The notes: generated from the sequence alone by a model not told the origin. 5,960 bases of DNA from Bacillota bacterium (GCA_023623095.1 JAMNXX010000076.1:1-5960); one strand, 5' to 3'. Positions 1 through 5,960 are shown, counted from the first letter of the stretch. Made by a program: numbers and translations.

Positions 1-1
1 A

Positions 2-1132
2 ATCAAAGATCAAGCTGAAAAACTTGCTTTTATCGGCCCTGGATTTGCTGTAGACTCCAGAGCAGAAGCTGCAAAGAAAATCGTTGAAGTTGCTCCGGAC
101 AATATGGCAAAAGTTTTCTTCACAAATGCCGGTGCAGAAGCAAACGAAAACGCAATCAAAATGGCTCGTATGTACACAGGAAAATATAAGATATTCTCCG
201 CATATAGAAGCTATCACGGTGCTACTTACGGTGCTGCGAACTTAACAGGAGAACCAAGAAGATTTGCAAGTGAACCTGGAATCCCTGGATTTATTAAATT
301 CGTAGGTCCTTATGCTTATCGAGCTCCTGAACAAGTTCAATTCAAGAACGAAAAAGATGTTGCTGATTATTACTTACAATTATTAAGAGAACAAATTTTA
401 TATGAAGGTCCAGAAAATGTTGCAGCGATCATCCAAGAATCTGTAGTAGGAAGCAACGGTATCTTGATTCCACCAGAAGGCTGGATGCAAGGTGTAAGAG
501 AACTCTGCGACGAATTCGGAATCGTGATGATCTGTGACGAAGTTATGTCTGGTTGGGGAAGAACCGGCGAATGGTTCGCGGTGAACCACTGGAACGTAAA
601 ACCAGATATAATCACATTTGCAAAAGGCGCAACTTGCGGATATGCTCCACTAGGCGGCGTTATCGTAAGCAAAGAAATTGCAGATCACTTCAATGATAAT
701 GTTCTTTACTGTGGATTGACTTACAGTGCACATCCACTTGGCTGTGCTGCAGCTGTTGCAACAATTGACGTATATAAAGAAGAAAACTTGCTCGAAAACT
801 CAAAAGCAATGGGCAAGGTATTGGGCGAAATCCTTGAAGACTTGAAAGCAAAACACGCATCCGTTGGCGATGTTCGCTACATCGGATTATTCTCCGCTAT
901 TGAACTGGTTAAAGACAAAGAAACAAGAGAACCTCTCGTTCCTTTCGGAAAAGATCCAGAAGGAACAATGAAGAAAATCCTCGGAATGCTCATTGCTGAA
1001 GGATTCTGGACTTACAGCCATGAAAACATGATTCTTGTTGCTCCTCCACTCACCATCACTGAAACAGAATTAAGAGAAGCAATGGCAATCATGGACAAAG
1101 TTTTAGACTCTGTTGACAATATGATAAAATAA
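2..1132 (+). CDS. Class-III PLP-dependent aminotransferase (omega-amino-acid or taurine type), 5' end missing
   Basis: This is a fold-type I, class-III aminotransferase. It would move an amino group from an amine or omega-amino acid to a keto acid such as pyruvate or 2-oxoglutarate, using pyridoxal phosphate in the cytoplasm. The frame is open from base 2, so the ATG at 104 is internal: it lies within a conserved stretch continuing into FFTNAGAEANENAIKMAR. About 376 residues are visible, and family members of roughly 430-460 residues imply some 60-80 are lost beyond the left edge. Landmarks are the YHGAT motif near 209-232, ICDEVMSGWGRTG with the Asp that contacts the PLP ring nitrogen (536-538), and TFAKGATCGYAPLGG, whose Lys (623-625) should form the Schiff base. 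The TYSAHPLGCAAA segment is also typical. Overall pattern recalls proteins annotated as taurine-pyruvate or beta-alanine aminotransferases, but substrate cannot be fixed from sequence. It is convergent with the urease block and separated from it by a terminator, so a shared function is not implied. Confidence 0.9.
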   Translation: MKDQAEKLAFIGPGFAVDSRAEAAKKIVEVAPDNMAKVFFTNAGAEANENAIKMARMYTGKYKIFSAYRSYHGATYGAANLTGEPRRFASEPGIPGFIKFVGPYAYRAPEQVQFKNEKDVADYYLQLLREQILYEGPENVAAIIQESVVGSNGILIPPEGWMQGVRELCDEFGIVMICDEVMSGWGRTGEWFAVNHWNVKPDIITFAKGATCGYAPLGGVIVSKEIADHFNDNVLYCGLTYSAHPLGCAAAVATIDVYKEENLLENSKAMGKVLGEILEDLKAKHASVGDVRYIGLFSAIELVKDKETREPLVPFGKDPEGTMKKILGMLIAEGFWTYSHENMILVAPPLTITETELREAMAIMDKVLDSVDNMIK

Positions 1133-1141
1133 TAAAAGCTT

Positions 1142-1189
1142 AAAAAAAGCTCCTATTGCATCGATAACCGTGCAATAGGAGCTTTTCTT
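1142..1189. terminator. Intrinsic terminator, probably bidirectional, between convergent genes
   Basis: A perfect 16-bp inverted repeat (1145-1160 with 1171-1186) encloses a 10-base loop (1161-1170). The stem has a GC-containing core (AGCTCCTATTGCA) and an outer AAAA/TTTT section. On the plus strand it begins 12 bases after the aminotransferase stop and ends in TTTTCTTG. On the minus strand it ends in seven T's (1148-1142), about 120 bases after the ureC stop. It can therefore serve both the aminotransferase transcript and the urease transcript. No competing hairpin was seen closer to ureC. Confidence 0.88.
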
Positions 1190-1306
1190 GTCCACTTGCT
1201 CACAATACGCTTGCAAAAAACATCTTTTTCGTAAGACGATACTTAGATTGAGCGCATTAGATCGAGTAGGATTCTTTTTGTAGAAATTCAGCCAATTGAA
1301 TCAGCA
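1190..1306. other. Non-coding spacer between terminator and ureC 3' end
   Basis: These 117 bases carry no gene I can support. On the minus strand an ATG overlaps the ureC stop (TGATG at 1309-1305) and opens a 16-codon frame ending before position 1250; it resembles no accessory protein I know. An imperfect 10-base direct repeat (TTAGATTGAG at 1243-1252, TTAGATCGAG at 1257-1266) is present and is probably chance. The spacer is most simply the 3' untranslated tail of the urease transcript. Confidence 0.5.
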
Positions 1307-2998
1307 TCAGCCTAAAAAGTAGAGGCGATTCATCGGTAGTTTTTGGGCTGGTTGAATTTCAACTTTTTTCCCATCTACCCAAACTTCTTTTCCATCATCG
1401 CTCACTCGAACCGAAGGAACAGCGCAATTGTGTTTCATGCTGTTACGGGATATATTCCTCGTATTCCTTACGGGCACATAATTTCGATTTCGATTTGTTG
1501 GCAAGCAGCCCTTCGTTGTCAATGCTTCTTCCGAAACAAATGTTAATCCCAGTCTTGAAGCAGGGCTTGGTTGATATCCCCAATTAGGAGAATAAAATAC
1601 CGGTTCTGCCTGTAAGACAGTCGCATTTCCATCTCCCACAGGTGAATAACAGCCAACTCCTCCTTTAATCACTTCCGCTGGTTTCACGCCGAAAAATGCC
1701 GGTTCCCATAATACAATATCAGCGATCTTTCCTGGCTCAAGAGAACCAACATAATCAGAAATCCCGTGTGCAATCGCAGGATTGATCGTATATTTCGCTA
1801 AGTAGCGCAAAATCAGATCGTTATCGTCGGTTTTTTCATTATTCGGATCTTCAAATGTTTTCTTCATAAAATCTGCAGTTTGCCAGGTCCGTAGGATTGT
1901 TTCTCCTATCCGTCCCATTCCTTGGGAATCCGAGCCGATCATCGAAATAGCCCCGAGATGATGCAAGTAACTTTCTGCTGCCATGGTTGCAGGTCGTACG
2001 CGTGAATTCGCTGCTCGTACATCTTCCGGAAAATCTGGCAGCATCATATGGATCAACATGATCATCCGAAGGTGTTCTGCGGCTGTATTTACAGTAAAAG
2101 GCAGCGTCGGATTCGTGGAGGATGTTAAGATATTCGGCTCTGATACTAATTGTAAGCAATGGGGAGCATGACCGCCTCCCGTCCCTTCCACATGATAAGC
2201 ATGGATCGTACGCCCGGCAATCGCATCAATGGTATCATTGATCCAGCCGCTTTCATTCATCGTATCTGTATGCAGGCATACTTGTACATCCATTTCATCT
2301 GCTACCTCTAAACAGTTATCGATCACCTTTGGATCCGCACCGGTATCCTCATGGATTTTTATACCACAAGCTCCGGCTACAAGATTATGCCGCACTGCAT
2401 CTTTATTGCTTGAACCGCGCCCTAAAAGTCCGACATTGAGTGGGAGCGTTTCAAATGCTTCCAACATCCGATGGACATAATACTTCGGATTAAATGAAAT
2501 ATCCCAGATGCCCGCTCCAGCTCCTCCGATGACTGTAGTAATTCCAGAAGCCATCGCAGTTTCCATCATCCGTACCGTTTCAAAGTGAATATGGATATCG
2601 ATCCCACCGGGAGTCGCAATAAGTCCTTCTCCGCAAATCACACCTGTATTCGGACCCACTACCAAATCCACATTATCTTTGATATCGGGATTTCCAGCAT
2701 CTCCGATGCCAACGATGCGGCCATCTTTGATTCCAATATTTCCTTTCATGATTCCCAATACCGGATCGAGGATGACGACATTCGTAATCAAGATATCTAC
2801 CATGCTATCAGCTTTCGCCCAACCACTAGCCATCAAACCATCCCGTACATTTCTGCCCATGCCGATCTGCGTTTCCTGGCCATAAGTCGTTAAATCCTTT
2901 TCAATGCGCAAGATGAGGGATGTATCTGCCAACCGAATGCGATCTCCTGTCGTGGGACCGAACCGTCTTGCATATTCTTCCCTAGAGAGTTTTAGCAC
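1307..2998 (-). CDS. ureC: Urease alpha subunit (UreC), divergent substrate pocket
   Basis: This is the catalytic subunit of the urease complex, an amidohydrolase-fold protein with a dinuclear metal site, normally nickel, that hydrolyses urea to ammonia and carbamate. Its 563 residues are close to the usual 566-572. The expected metal ligands are all present: His136 and His138 (HIHF), Lys214 for carbamylation (GIKIHED), His243, His269 (HVEGTGGGHAP) and Asp357. His216, Asp218, the flap acid His317 and Arg333 are also kept. Unusual points are Ile316-His317-Met318 where ureases have Cys-His-His, HEDTG for HEDWG, a shortened rewritten loop at about 160-172, and Gly360 for the usual Ala in DSQAMGR. 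The C terminus (LPMNRLYFLG) matches the family ending. The start is GTG, supported by AAGGAGG eight bases upstream and by alignment of LKLSREEYARRFGPTTGD with other UreC N termini. It overlaps ureB by 17 bp. No maturation genes follow. Urease ancestry is certain; urea as the substrate is likely but not proven. Confidence 0.95.
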   Translation of the reverse strand: MLKLSREEYARRFGPTTGDRIRLADTSLILRIEKDLTTYGQETQIGMGRNVRDGLMASGWAKADSMVDILITNVVILDPVLGIMKGNIGIKDGRIVGIGDAGNPDIKDNVDLVVGPNTGVICGEGLIATPGGIDIHIHFETVRMMETAMASGITTVIGGAGAGIWDISFNPKYYVHRMLEAFETLPLNVGLLGRGSSNKDAVRHNLVAGACGIKIHEDTGADPKVIDNCLEVADEMDVQVCLHTDTMNESGWINDTIDAIAGRTIHAYHVEGTGGGHAPHCLQLVSEPNILTSSTNPTLPFTVNTAAEHLRMIMLIHMMLPDFPEDVRAANSRVRPATMAAESYLHHLGAISMIGSDSQGMGRIGETILRTWQTADFMKKTFEDPNNEKTDDNDLILRYLAKYTINPAIAHGISDYVGSLEPGKIADIVLWEPAFFGVKPAEVIKGGVGCYSPVGDGNATVLQAEPVFYSPNWGYQPSPASRLGLTFVSEEALTTKGCLPTNRNRNYVPVRNTRNISRNSMKHNCAVPSVRVSDDGKEVWVDGKKVEIQPAQKLPMNRLYFLG

Positions 2999-3374
2999 CT
3001 TCTTCGCCTCCTTCCAAATATCCTAATGCCTTCGCTTTTTCCATCGCCCTTCTTTTTTGACTTTCTGAATCCAAAGGACAGGGTCCTTCAGCTAAGTTCC
3101 CAAATAAAATTCGTGCTCCTGTATAAGGAACAAGTTCAACTTTTTTGCTCTGCAATGGCTCAAAAAACACCCAGCTGCCCGTAGGGATATTCAGCCTTAA
3201 TCCCCATGCCTTCTCCCGATCAAATGAAAGCGCTCGATTCACTTCAAAAAAATGATAATGGGAGCTAACAGCAATCGTATATGATGCCGTATTGGTGACC
3301 TCGAGTTCATAAACCGGCAACCCTTCATTCAAAATGATTTCATCTTTTGCAAACAAAATCTCTCCAGGTTTCAA
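2982..3374 (-). CDS. ureB: Urease beta subunit (UreB)
   Basis: This is the small beta structural subunit, which packs against UreC and UreA in the urease trimer; it has no catalytic residues of its own. The 130-residue product shows the family pattern: KPGEI at the N terminus (residues 2-6), SSHYHFFEVN (37-46), FDREKAWGLRLNIPTG (51-66), FEP (71-73) and a C-terminal helix with KAKALGYL (113-120), like the tail of Bacillus-type UreB. Length is similar to the roughly 126-residue UreB of Sporosarcina pasteurii. The start is TTG at 3374-3372: a purine-rich GGGAGGG lies about seven bases upstream and the first residues align with other UreB proteins, while the nearby ATG at 3381 is out of frame. 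It follows ureA by 14 bp and its last codons (GGEEGAKTL) overlap the start of ureC, which suggests coupled translation and matched subunit levels. Confidence 0.94.
   Translation of the reverse strand: MKPGEILFAKDEIILNEGLPVYELEVTNTASYTIAVSSHYHFFEVNRALSFDREKAWGLRLNIPTGSWVFFEPLQSKKVELVPYTGARILFGNLAEGPCPLDSESQKRRAMEKAKALGYLEGGEEGAKTL
3007..3013 (-). promoter_or_regulatory. Ribosome binding site of ureC, inside ureB
   Basis: The minus strand reads AAGGAGG here, followed by eight bases and the GTG start of ureC. This near-perfect Shine-Dalgarno match supports the GTG over any downstream start and lies within the last ureB codons. Confidence 0.85.
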
Positions 3375-3381
3375 AGAACAT

Positions 3382-3388
3382 CCCTCCC
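3382..3388 (-). promoter_or_regulatory. Ribosome binding site of ureB, deciding a TTG start
   Basis: The minus strand reads GGGAGGG seven bases before TTG at 3374-3372. The ATG that directly abuts it (3381-3379) is in another frame, so the site points to the TTG, which also gives the expected UreB N terminus. Confidence 0.75.
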
Positions 3389-3691
3389 TTATTTTATTGG
3401 CTGTTCAATTACGATTAGTTTTGTACCATCTTCAAAACGCGCCTCGATCAAAATTTCATCGATTAACTCCGGAACTCCTTCCATTACATCATCTCTGGTC
3501 AAAATTTTAGAGGCGTATTCAAGCACTTCTTCATAAGTCATGCCTGCTCGGGCCTGTTCCATCACTTCATCTGTAATCAGACCAACTGCTTCCGGATGAT
3601 TTAACTTGATTCCTTTGCTTTTCCTTCGACGCGCCATCTCTGCTACCGTAAAGATTGTCAGCCGATCTAATTCTTTTGGTGTTAGACGCAT
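3389..3691 (-). CDS. ureA: Urease gamma subunit (UreA)
   Basis: This is the smallest urease structural subunit; it binds UreC and UreB to form the (alpha-beta-gamma)3 enzyme in the cytoplasm. Its 100 residues equal the usual family length, and nearly the whole sequence fits: MRLTPKELDRLTIF at the start, RRRKSKGIKLNHPEA (21-35) and the hallmark LTRDDVMEGVPELIDEI (64-80), followed by EARFEDGTKL (83-92). The start is secure: ATG at 3691-3689 follows a G-rich ribosome binding site, and an in-frame TGA lies five codons upstream (3708-3706). It is the first of the three urease genes, 95 bp after the amidohydrolase and 14 bp before ureB. As separate gamma, beta and alpha genes, the set has the ordinary bacterial architecture rather than the fused Helicobacter form. 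Confidence 0.95.
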   Translation of the reverse strand: MRLTPKELDRLTIFTVAEMARRRKSKGIKLNHPEAVGLITDEVMEQARAGMTYEEVLEYASKILTRDDVMEGVPELIDEILIEARFEDGTKLIVIEQPIK

Positions 3692-3695
3692 TATA

Positions 3696-3705
3696 CTCCC
3701 CCCTC
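3696..3705 (-). promoter_or_regulatory. G-rich ribosome binding site of ureA
   Basis: The minus strand reads GAGGGGGGAG, then TATA and the ATG of ureA. The six-G run allows several pairings with the ribosomal anti-Shine-Dalgarno, with spacings from about four to ten bases. No other start is possible upstream because of the in-frame TGA at 3708-3706. Confidence 0.65.
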
Positions 3706-3786
3706 ATACAGTTTTTTATTTCCAAGAAAGTCGGATGTCCAAATGCGATTGCTGAATCCATTTCTTTCAAAACAATCATTCTTTTA

Positions 3787-5424
3787 TTATTCTTTTTCAA
3801 ATACGACTTTCCCGCCTATCATCGTTAAAATCGATTTTGTCCCTCGTATTTGCTCAGGAGGAACTGTCAGCAAGTTTTTATCTAGTACAGCGATATCTGC
3901 ATATTTCCCTTCTTCCAATGTTCCTAATTCTTCTTCCCTGCCGAGTGCATAGGCAGAGCCATATGTATAAGCCCTTAATACTTCTTGAACCGTTAATTTT
4001 TCTTGAGGGTTCCAACCCCCTTGAGGCGTTCCATCATTATGCAGGCGAGTAACACCGCGGTATATTCCCAAAAATGGATCGATATCCACTACCGGATAGT
4101 CGCTTCCAAAACAGACATTCGCTCCTGTTTTCATAATCGTTCGGAATGCCCAAAGATATTTTTCCCTCTCTTTCCCGGCTCGGACAGGATATGGATTGTC
4201 TTTATAAGATTCAGTAAGCGCCACGTGTTCAGGCTGCATCGAAGCAATAATGCCATACTCTTTAAATTTGGGGATATCCTCTACCGTGATCATTTCAATA
4301 TGCTCGACACCATGCCTGACGTCTTTTCTGCCATATTTTTTGATCGCATCGATATAACTTTCCAAAGCAAACCGGACTGCTCCATCCCCGCAAGCGTGTA
4401 ACCTTACACTGCATCCTTTTTCATGGGCTTTTTCAATTAATTTCTTTAAAGTATCCAGATCCGTTAACGAGTTTCCGCAATATCCTTCTCTGTCCGCATA
4501 CGGTTCTACCAACAAGGCCGTATAAGTATTCGGAACTCCGTCTATAAAGTCTTTAAATCCTAAAAATTTTAATTTATCATGATTCTCCCATCTTGATTTT
4601 AACTCATGGGAATGTGCGATATTCTCCTCTGTCAATCCGAATGCGATATGGAAGCGAATCGCATTCGGATCGCTTTTTATGTATTTTTCGTAAACTTCTT
4701 TTTTCCCCAAGTTTGAACCGAAAAAAGGTTGCATATCGGCAATCGATGTGACGCCAAATTGAGCTGCTTTTTCAGAAAAAGATTTGAGCAGTTCCATCTC
4801 TTTTTCTTCAGGCAATGAATACGCATGTTTTACGACCAAACCTATCGCCCATTCATATAGGACACCTGTTGGTTCTCCGGATTCGTCCCGTACAATAATT
4901 CCATATTCCGGATCTTTCGTATTCTTATCAATTCCAGCAATTTCAAGGGCTTTGCTATTTACCCAACCCCCATGTGCTTCTGCATTCAATAAAAATACCG
5001 GCCGATCCGGAATAAGTTTGTCTAAAGATTCTTTTGTAGGAACAGATTTATCTTCCCAGAAAATATTGTACCAGTTAAATCCTAAGACCCATGGATCATC
5101 CGGATTCGCATCTGCAAATTCTTTCACCTTTTGTGCTGCTTCTTCCTCTGAACGTACACTTCCTAAATTGACACAACGATTGTATAAAGACCCCATAATC
5201 AAGTGAACATGGCTGTCTATCAATCCCGGAATAACCAATTTATCTGTATATTCATAAATCTTTGTATCTTGACTGATATATCTTTGCAATGCCTCCCTTT
5301 CTCCTACAAAAATAATCTTTTCTCCTTTTACTGCTATCCCGCCGTCAATAAGTACATCGTCTACTCCTGTAAATATCGCATTGCTTATAATCACTTTATC
5401 TGCATATCTATTTTGGTCATTCAT
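3787..5424 (-). CDS. YtcJ-type metal-dependent amidohydrolase (Amidohydro_3 family)
   Basis: This complete 545-residue protein belongs to the amidohydrolase superfamily branch that includes YtcJ and N-substituted formamide deformylase. Such enzymes hydrolyse amide-like C-N bonds of small molecules in the cytoplasm. A small beta-rich domain at both ends (about 1-65 and 495-545) surrounds the TIM barrel. Visible metal-site motifs, in order, are VIPGLIDSHVHL with His72 and His74, FKDFIDG with Lys291 in the position of the bridging lysine, RLHACGDGA with His343, RHGVEHIE with His375 and CFGSDYPV with Asp442. The C-terminal LEEGKYADIAVLD is the usual family ending. No signal peptide or membrane segment is seen. 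AGGAGG lies eight bases before the ATG, supporting the start. It sits 51 bp after the transporter gene and 95 bp before ureA on the same strand, so it may prepare a substrate for the urease. The family's substrates are diverse and mostly unassigned, so the exact reaction is unknown. Confidence 0.9.
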   Translation of the reverse strand: MNDQNRYADKVIISNAIFTGVDDVLIDGGIAVKGEKIIFVGEREALQRYISQDTKIYEYTDKLVIPGLIDSHVHLIMGSLYNRCVNLGSVRSEEEAAQKVKEFADANPDDPWVLGFNWYNIFWEDKSVPTKESLDKLIPDRPVFLLNAEAHGGWVNSKALEIAGIDKNTKDPEYGIIVRDESGEPTGVLYEWAIGLVVKHAYSLPEEKEMELLKSFSEKAAQFGVTSIADMQPFFGSNLGKKEVYEKYIKSDPNAIRFHIAFGLTEENIAHSHELKSRWENHDKLKFLGFKDFIDGVPNTYTALLVEPYADREGYCGNSLTDLDTLKKLIEKAHEKGCSVRLHACGDGAVRFALESYIDAIKKYGRKDVRHGVEHIEMITVEDIPKFKEYGIIASMQPEHVALTESYKDNPYPVRAGKEREKYLWAFRTIMKTGANVCFGSDYPVVDIDPFLGIYRGVTRLHNDGTPQGGWNPQEKLTVQEVLRAYTYGSAYALGREEELGTLEEGKYADIAVLDKNLLTVPPEQIRGTKSILTMIGGKVVFEKE

Positions 5425-5432
5425 AAATATTT

Positions 5433-5438
5433 CCTCCT
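5433..5438 (-). promoter_or_regulatory. Ribosome binding site of the amidohydrolase gene
   Basis: The minus strand reads AGGAGG followed by eight bases and ATG at 5424-5422. A consensus site at good spacing fixes the first ATG of the gene. It lies in the 51-bp gap after the transporter stop, where I see no convincing terminator or promoter. Confidence 0.8.
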
Positions 5439-5475
5439 CGGTTTTATCTGCTGCCCTTTAGCCGGCTTTCAGCAA

Positions 5476-5960
5476 TTACATGATAAAGCCAAAGACGACA
5501 AATAGTATGATCGCTGCAACCGTAGGCATTGCTATAATCGGAATTGATGTTCTTACGTAATCAATATTTTTAATTTGCGTTGACGCACAGGAAAGCGTAA
5601 CCGCATCCCCATAAAAACATGTATGGCTTCCAAAGGTCGCTCCTGAAATAATCGCTCCACTTGCTAAAAATACATTCACATCCATATGCTGCGCCAGCGG
5701 AATGATGATCGGGAACGCAATCGCAGCCAATCCCCAAAAGCTCCCGGTAGCAAAAGCCAATGCGCCAACGATGACAAAGGAAACCGCAGGAAGCAGTGCA
5801 GGACTTAGAATCGCCTGTGCTTTTTCTATTACATAAGGTGTTAATCCAAGCGTATCATTTGTTGCCTGAAGGAAAAATGCAGCAAGAAGCAAAGCCATAA
5901 CCGGCACCATATCCTTGATTCCATCGATGCAGTGATCGCAGAATGTATTAAAGCTCATCA
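5476..5960 (-). CDS. NhaC-family membrane transporter, C-terminal part (runs off right edge)
   Basis: About 161 residues of an integral membrane protein are visible. The ATG at 5958 is almost certainly internal, since NhaC-family proteins are about 450-500 residues. Hydrophobic spans are visible at about residues 17-33, 54-70, 74-90, 95-108 and 138-160 (counting from that Met). The segment FATGSFWGLAAIAFPIIIPLA and the re-entrant-like ISGATFGSHTCFYGDAVTLS match the conserved C-terminal half of the family. Classic Na+/H+ antiporters of this family usually read GDHxSPISD at the second site; here it is GSHTCFYGD, so one acidic residue is Ser. The family also contains proteins predicted to import amino acids such as lysine, methionine or tyrosine. 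The gene lies 51 bp before the amidohydrolase on the same strand with no evident terminator. Uptake of the compound processed by the downstream hydrolases is therefore a reasonable inference, but simple Na+/H+ exchange, useful against ammonia-driven alkalinity, remains possible. Confidence 0.82.
   Translation of the reverse strand, partial: MSFNTFCDHCIDGIKDMVPVMALLLAAFFLQATNDTLGLTPYVIEKAQAILSPALLPAVSFVIVGALAFATGSFWGLAAIAFPIIIPLAQHMDVNVFLASGAIISGATFGSHTCFYGDAVTLSCASTQIKNIDYVRTSIPIIAMPTVAAIILFVVFGFIM

Noticed and set aside
104..1132. ATG at 104 as the true start of the aminotransferase
   Set aside because: The frame is open to the window edge, and the codons before 104 encode plausible family sequence leading into the conserved FFTNAGAEA motif, so the gene begins outside the window.
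1214..1231. AAAAAA-CATC-TTTTT as a second terminator after ureC
   Set aside because: The stem would consist only of A-T pairs with a very short loop, so it would not be stable. The hairpin at 1145-1186 is far stronger.
1258..1307. 16-codon frame whose ATG overlaps the ureC stop (TGATG), as a relic of an accessory gene
   Set aside because: The overlap is typical of coupled genes, but the peptide is too short and matches neither UreE, UreF, UreG nor UreD starts. Reading on in the other frames gives nothing familiar.
1851..2893. Several open frames of 60-100 codons on both strands inside ureC
   Set aside because: They lie entirely within the well-supported ureC gene, lack ribosome sites and have low-complexity or unrecognisable products; they are shadows of the real frame.
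3567..3800. A 77-codon minus-strand frame overlapping the amidohydrolase end and ureA
   Set aside because: It starts at TTG without a good ribosome site, overlaps much of ureA in another frame and shows no recognisable motif. The amidohydrolase already has a normal C terminus, so this is not a frameshifted tail.
5425..5475. GCTG/CAGC short inverted repeat in the transporter-amidohydrolase gap as a terminator
   Set aside because: Only four base pairs with a long loop and no T-run, so it cannot act as an intrinsic terminator.
4003..5505. Plus-strand open frames of 100-140 codons opposite the amidohydrolase gene
   Set aside because: The opposite strand encodes a full conserved enzyme with all active-site motifs; these antisense frames show no domain and no ribosome site.

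Overview
The window looks like chromosomal DNA of a Gram-positive, low-to-moderate GC bacterium, most likely a Bacillota (Firmicutes) member. The support is AT-leaning codon choice, strong AGGAGG-type ribosome binding sites before several genes, use of GTG and TTG starts, and protein flavours typical of bacilli and clostridia. No species can be named from the sequence alone.

Layout. The left fifth (about 2-1132, plus strand) is the C-terminal 376 residues of a class-III pyridoxal-phosphate aminotransferase, entering from beyond the left edge. A strong hairpin with T-runs on both sides (1142-1189) separates it from a convergent block that fills the rest of the window on the minus strand. In transcription order (right to left) this block holds the C-terminal part of an NhaC-family membrane transporter (from beyond the right edge to 5476), a complete YtcJ-type (Amidohydro_3) metal-dependent amidohydrolase (5424-3787), and three urease structural genes: ureA/gamma (3691-3389), ureB/beta (3374-2982) and ureC/alpha (2998-1307). 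Gaps are 51, 95 and 14 bp, followed by a 17-bp overlap between ureB and ureC. I see no terminator inside the block, so one transcript from a promoter outside the window is plausible.

How the genes may work together. The likely theme is uptake and hydrolysis of a nitrogen compound: a transporter, an amidohydrolase that cuts an amide or related C-N bond, and a urease-type enzyme. The urease is the most interesting part. The alpha subunit keeps all the residues expected to bind the two metals and the main catalytic His, Asp and Arg. It departs from ordinary ureases at several positions that line the substrate pocket: the flap Cys-His-His is Ile-His-Met, the HEDWG motif is HEDTG, the loop carrying one urea-contacting Ala is shortened and rewritten, and the other urea-contacting Ala is Gly. 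No ureD/E/F/G maturation genes follow ureC. Together these suggest either a divergent urease or a urease relative acting on a modified substrate supplied by its neighbours. That last step is inference.

No tRNA, rRNA, insertion sequence, CRISPR array or long repeat was seen.
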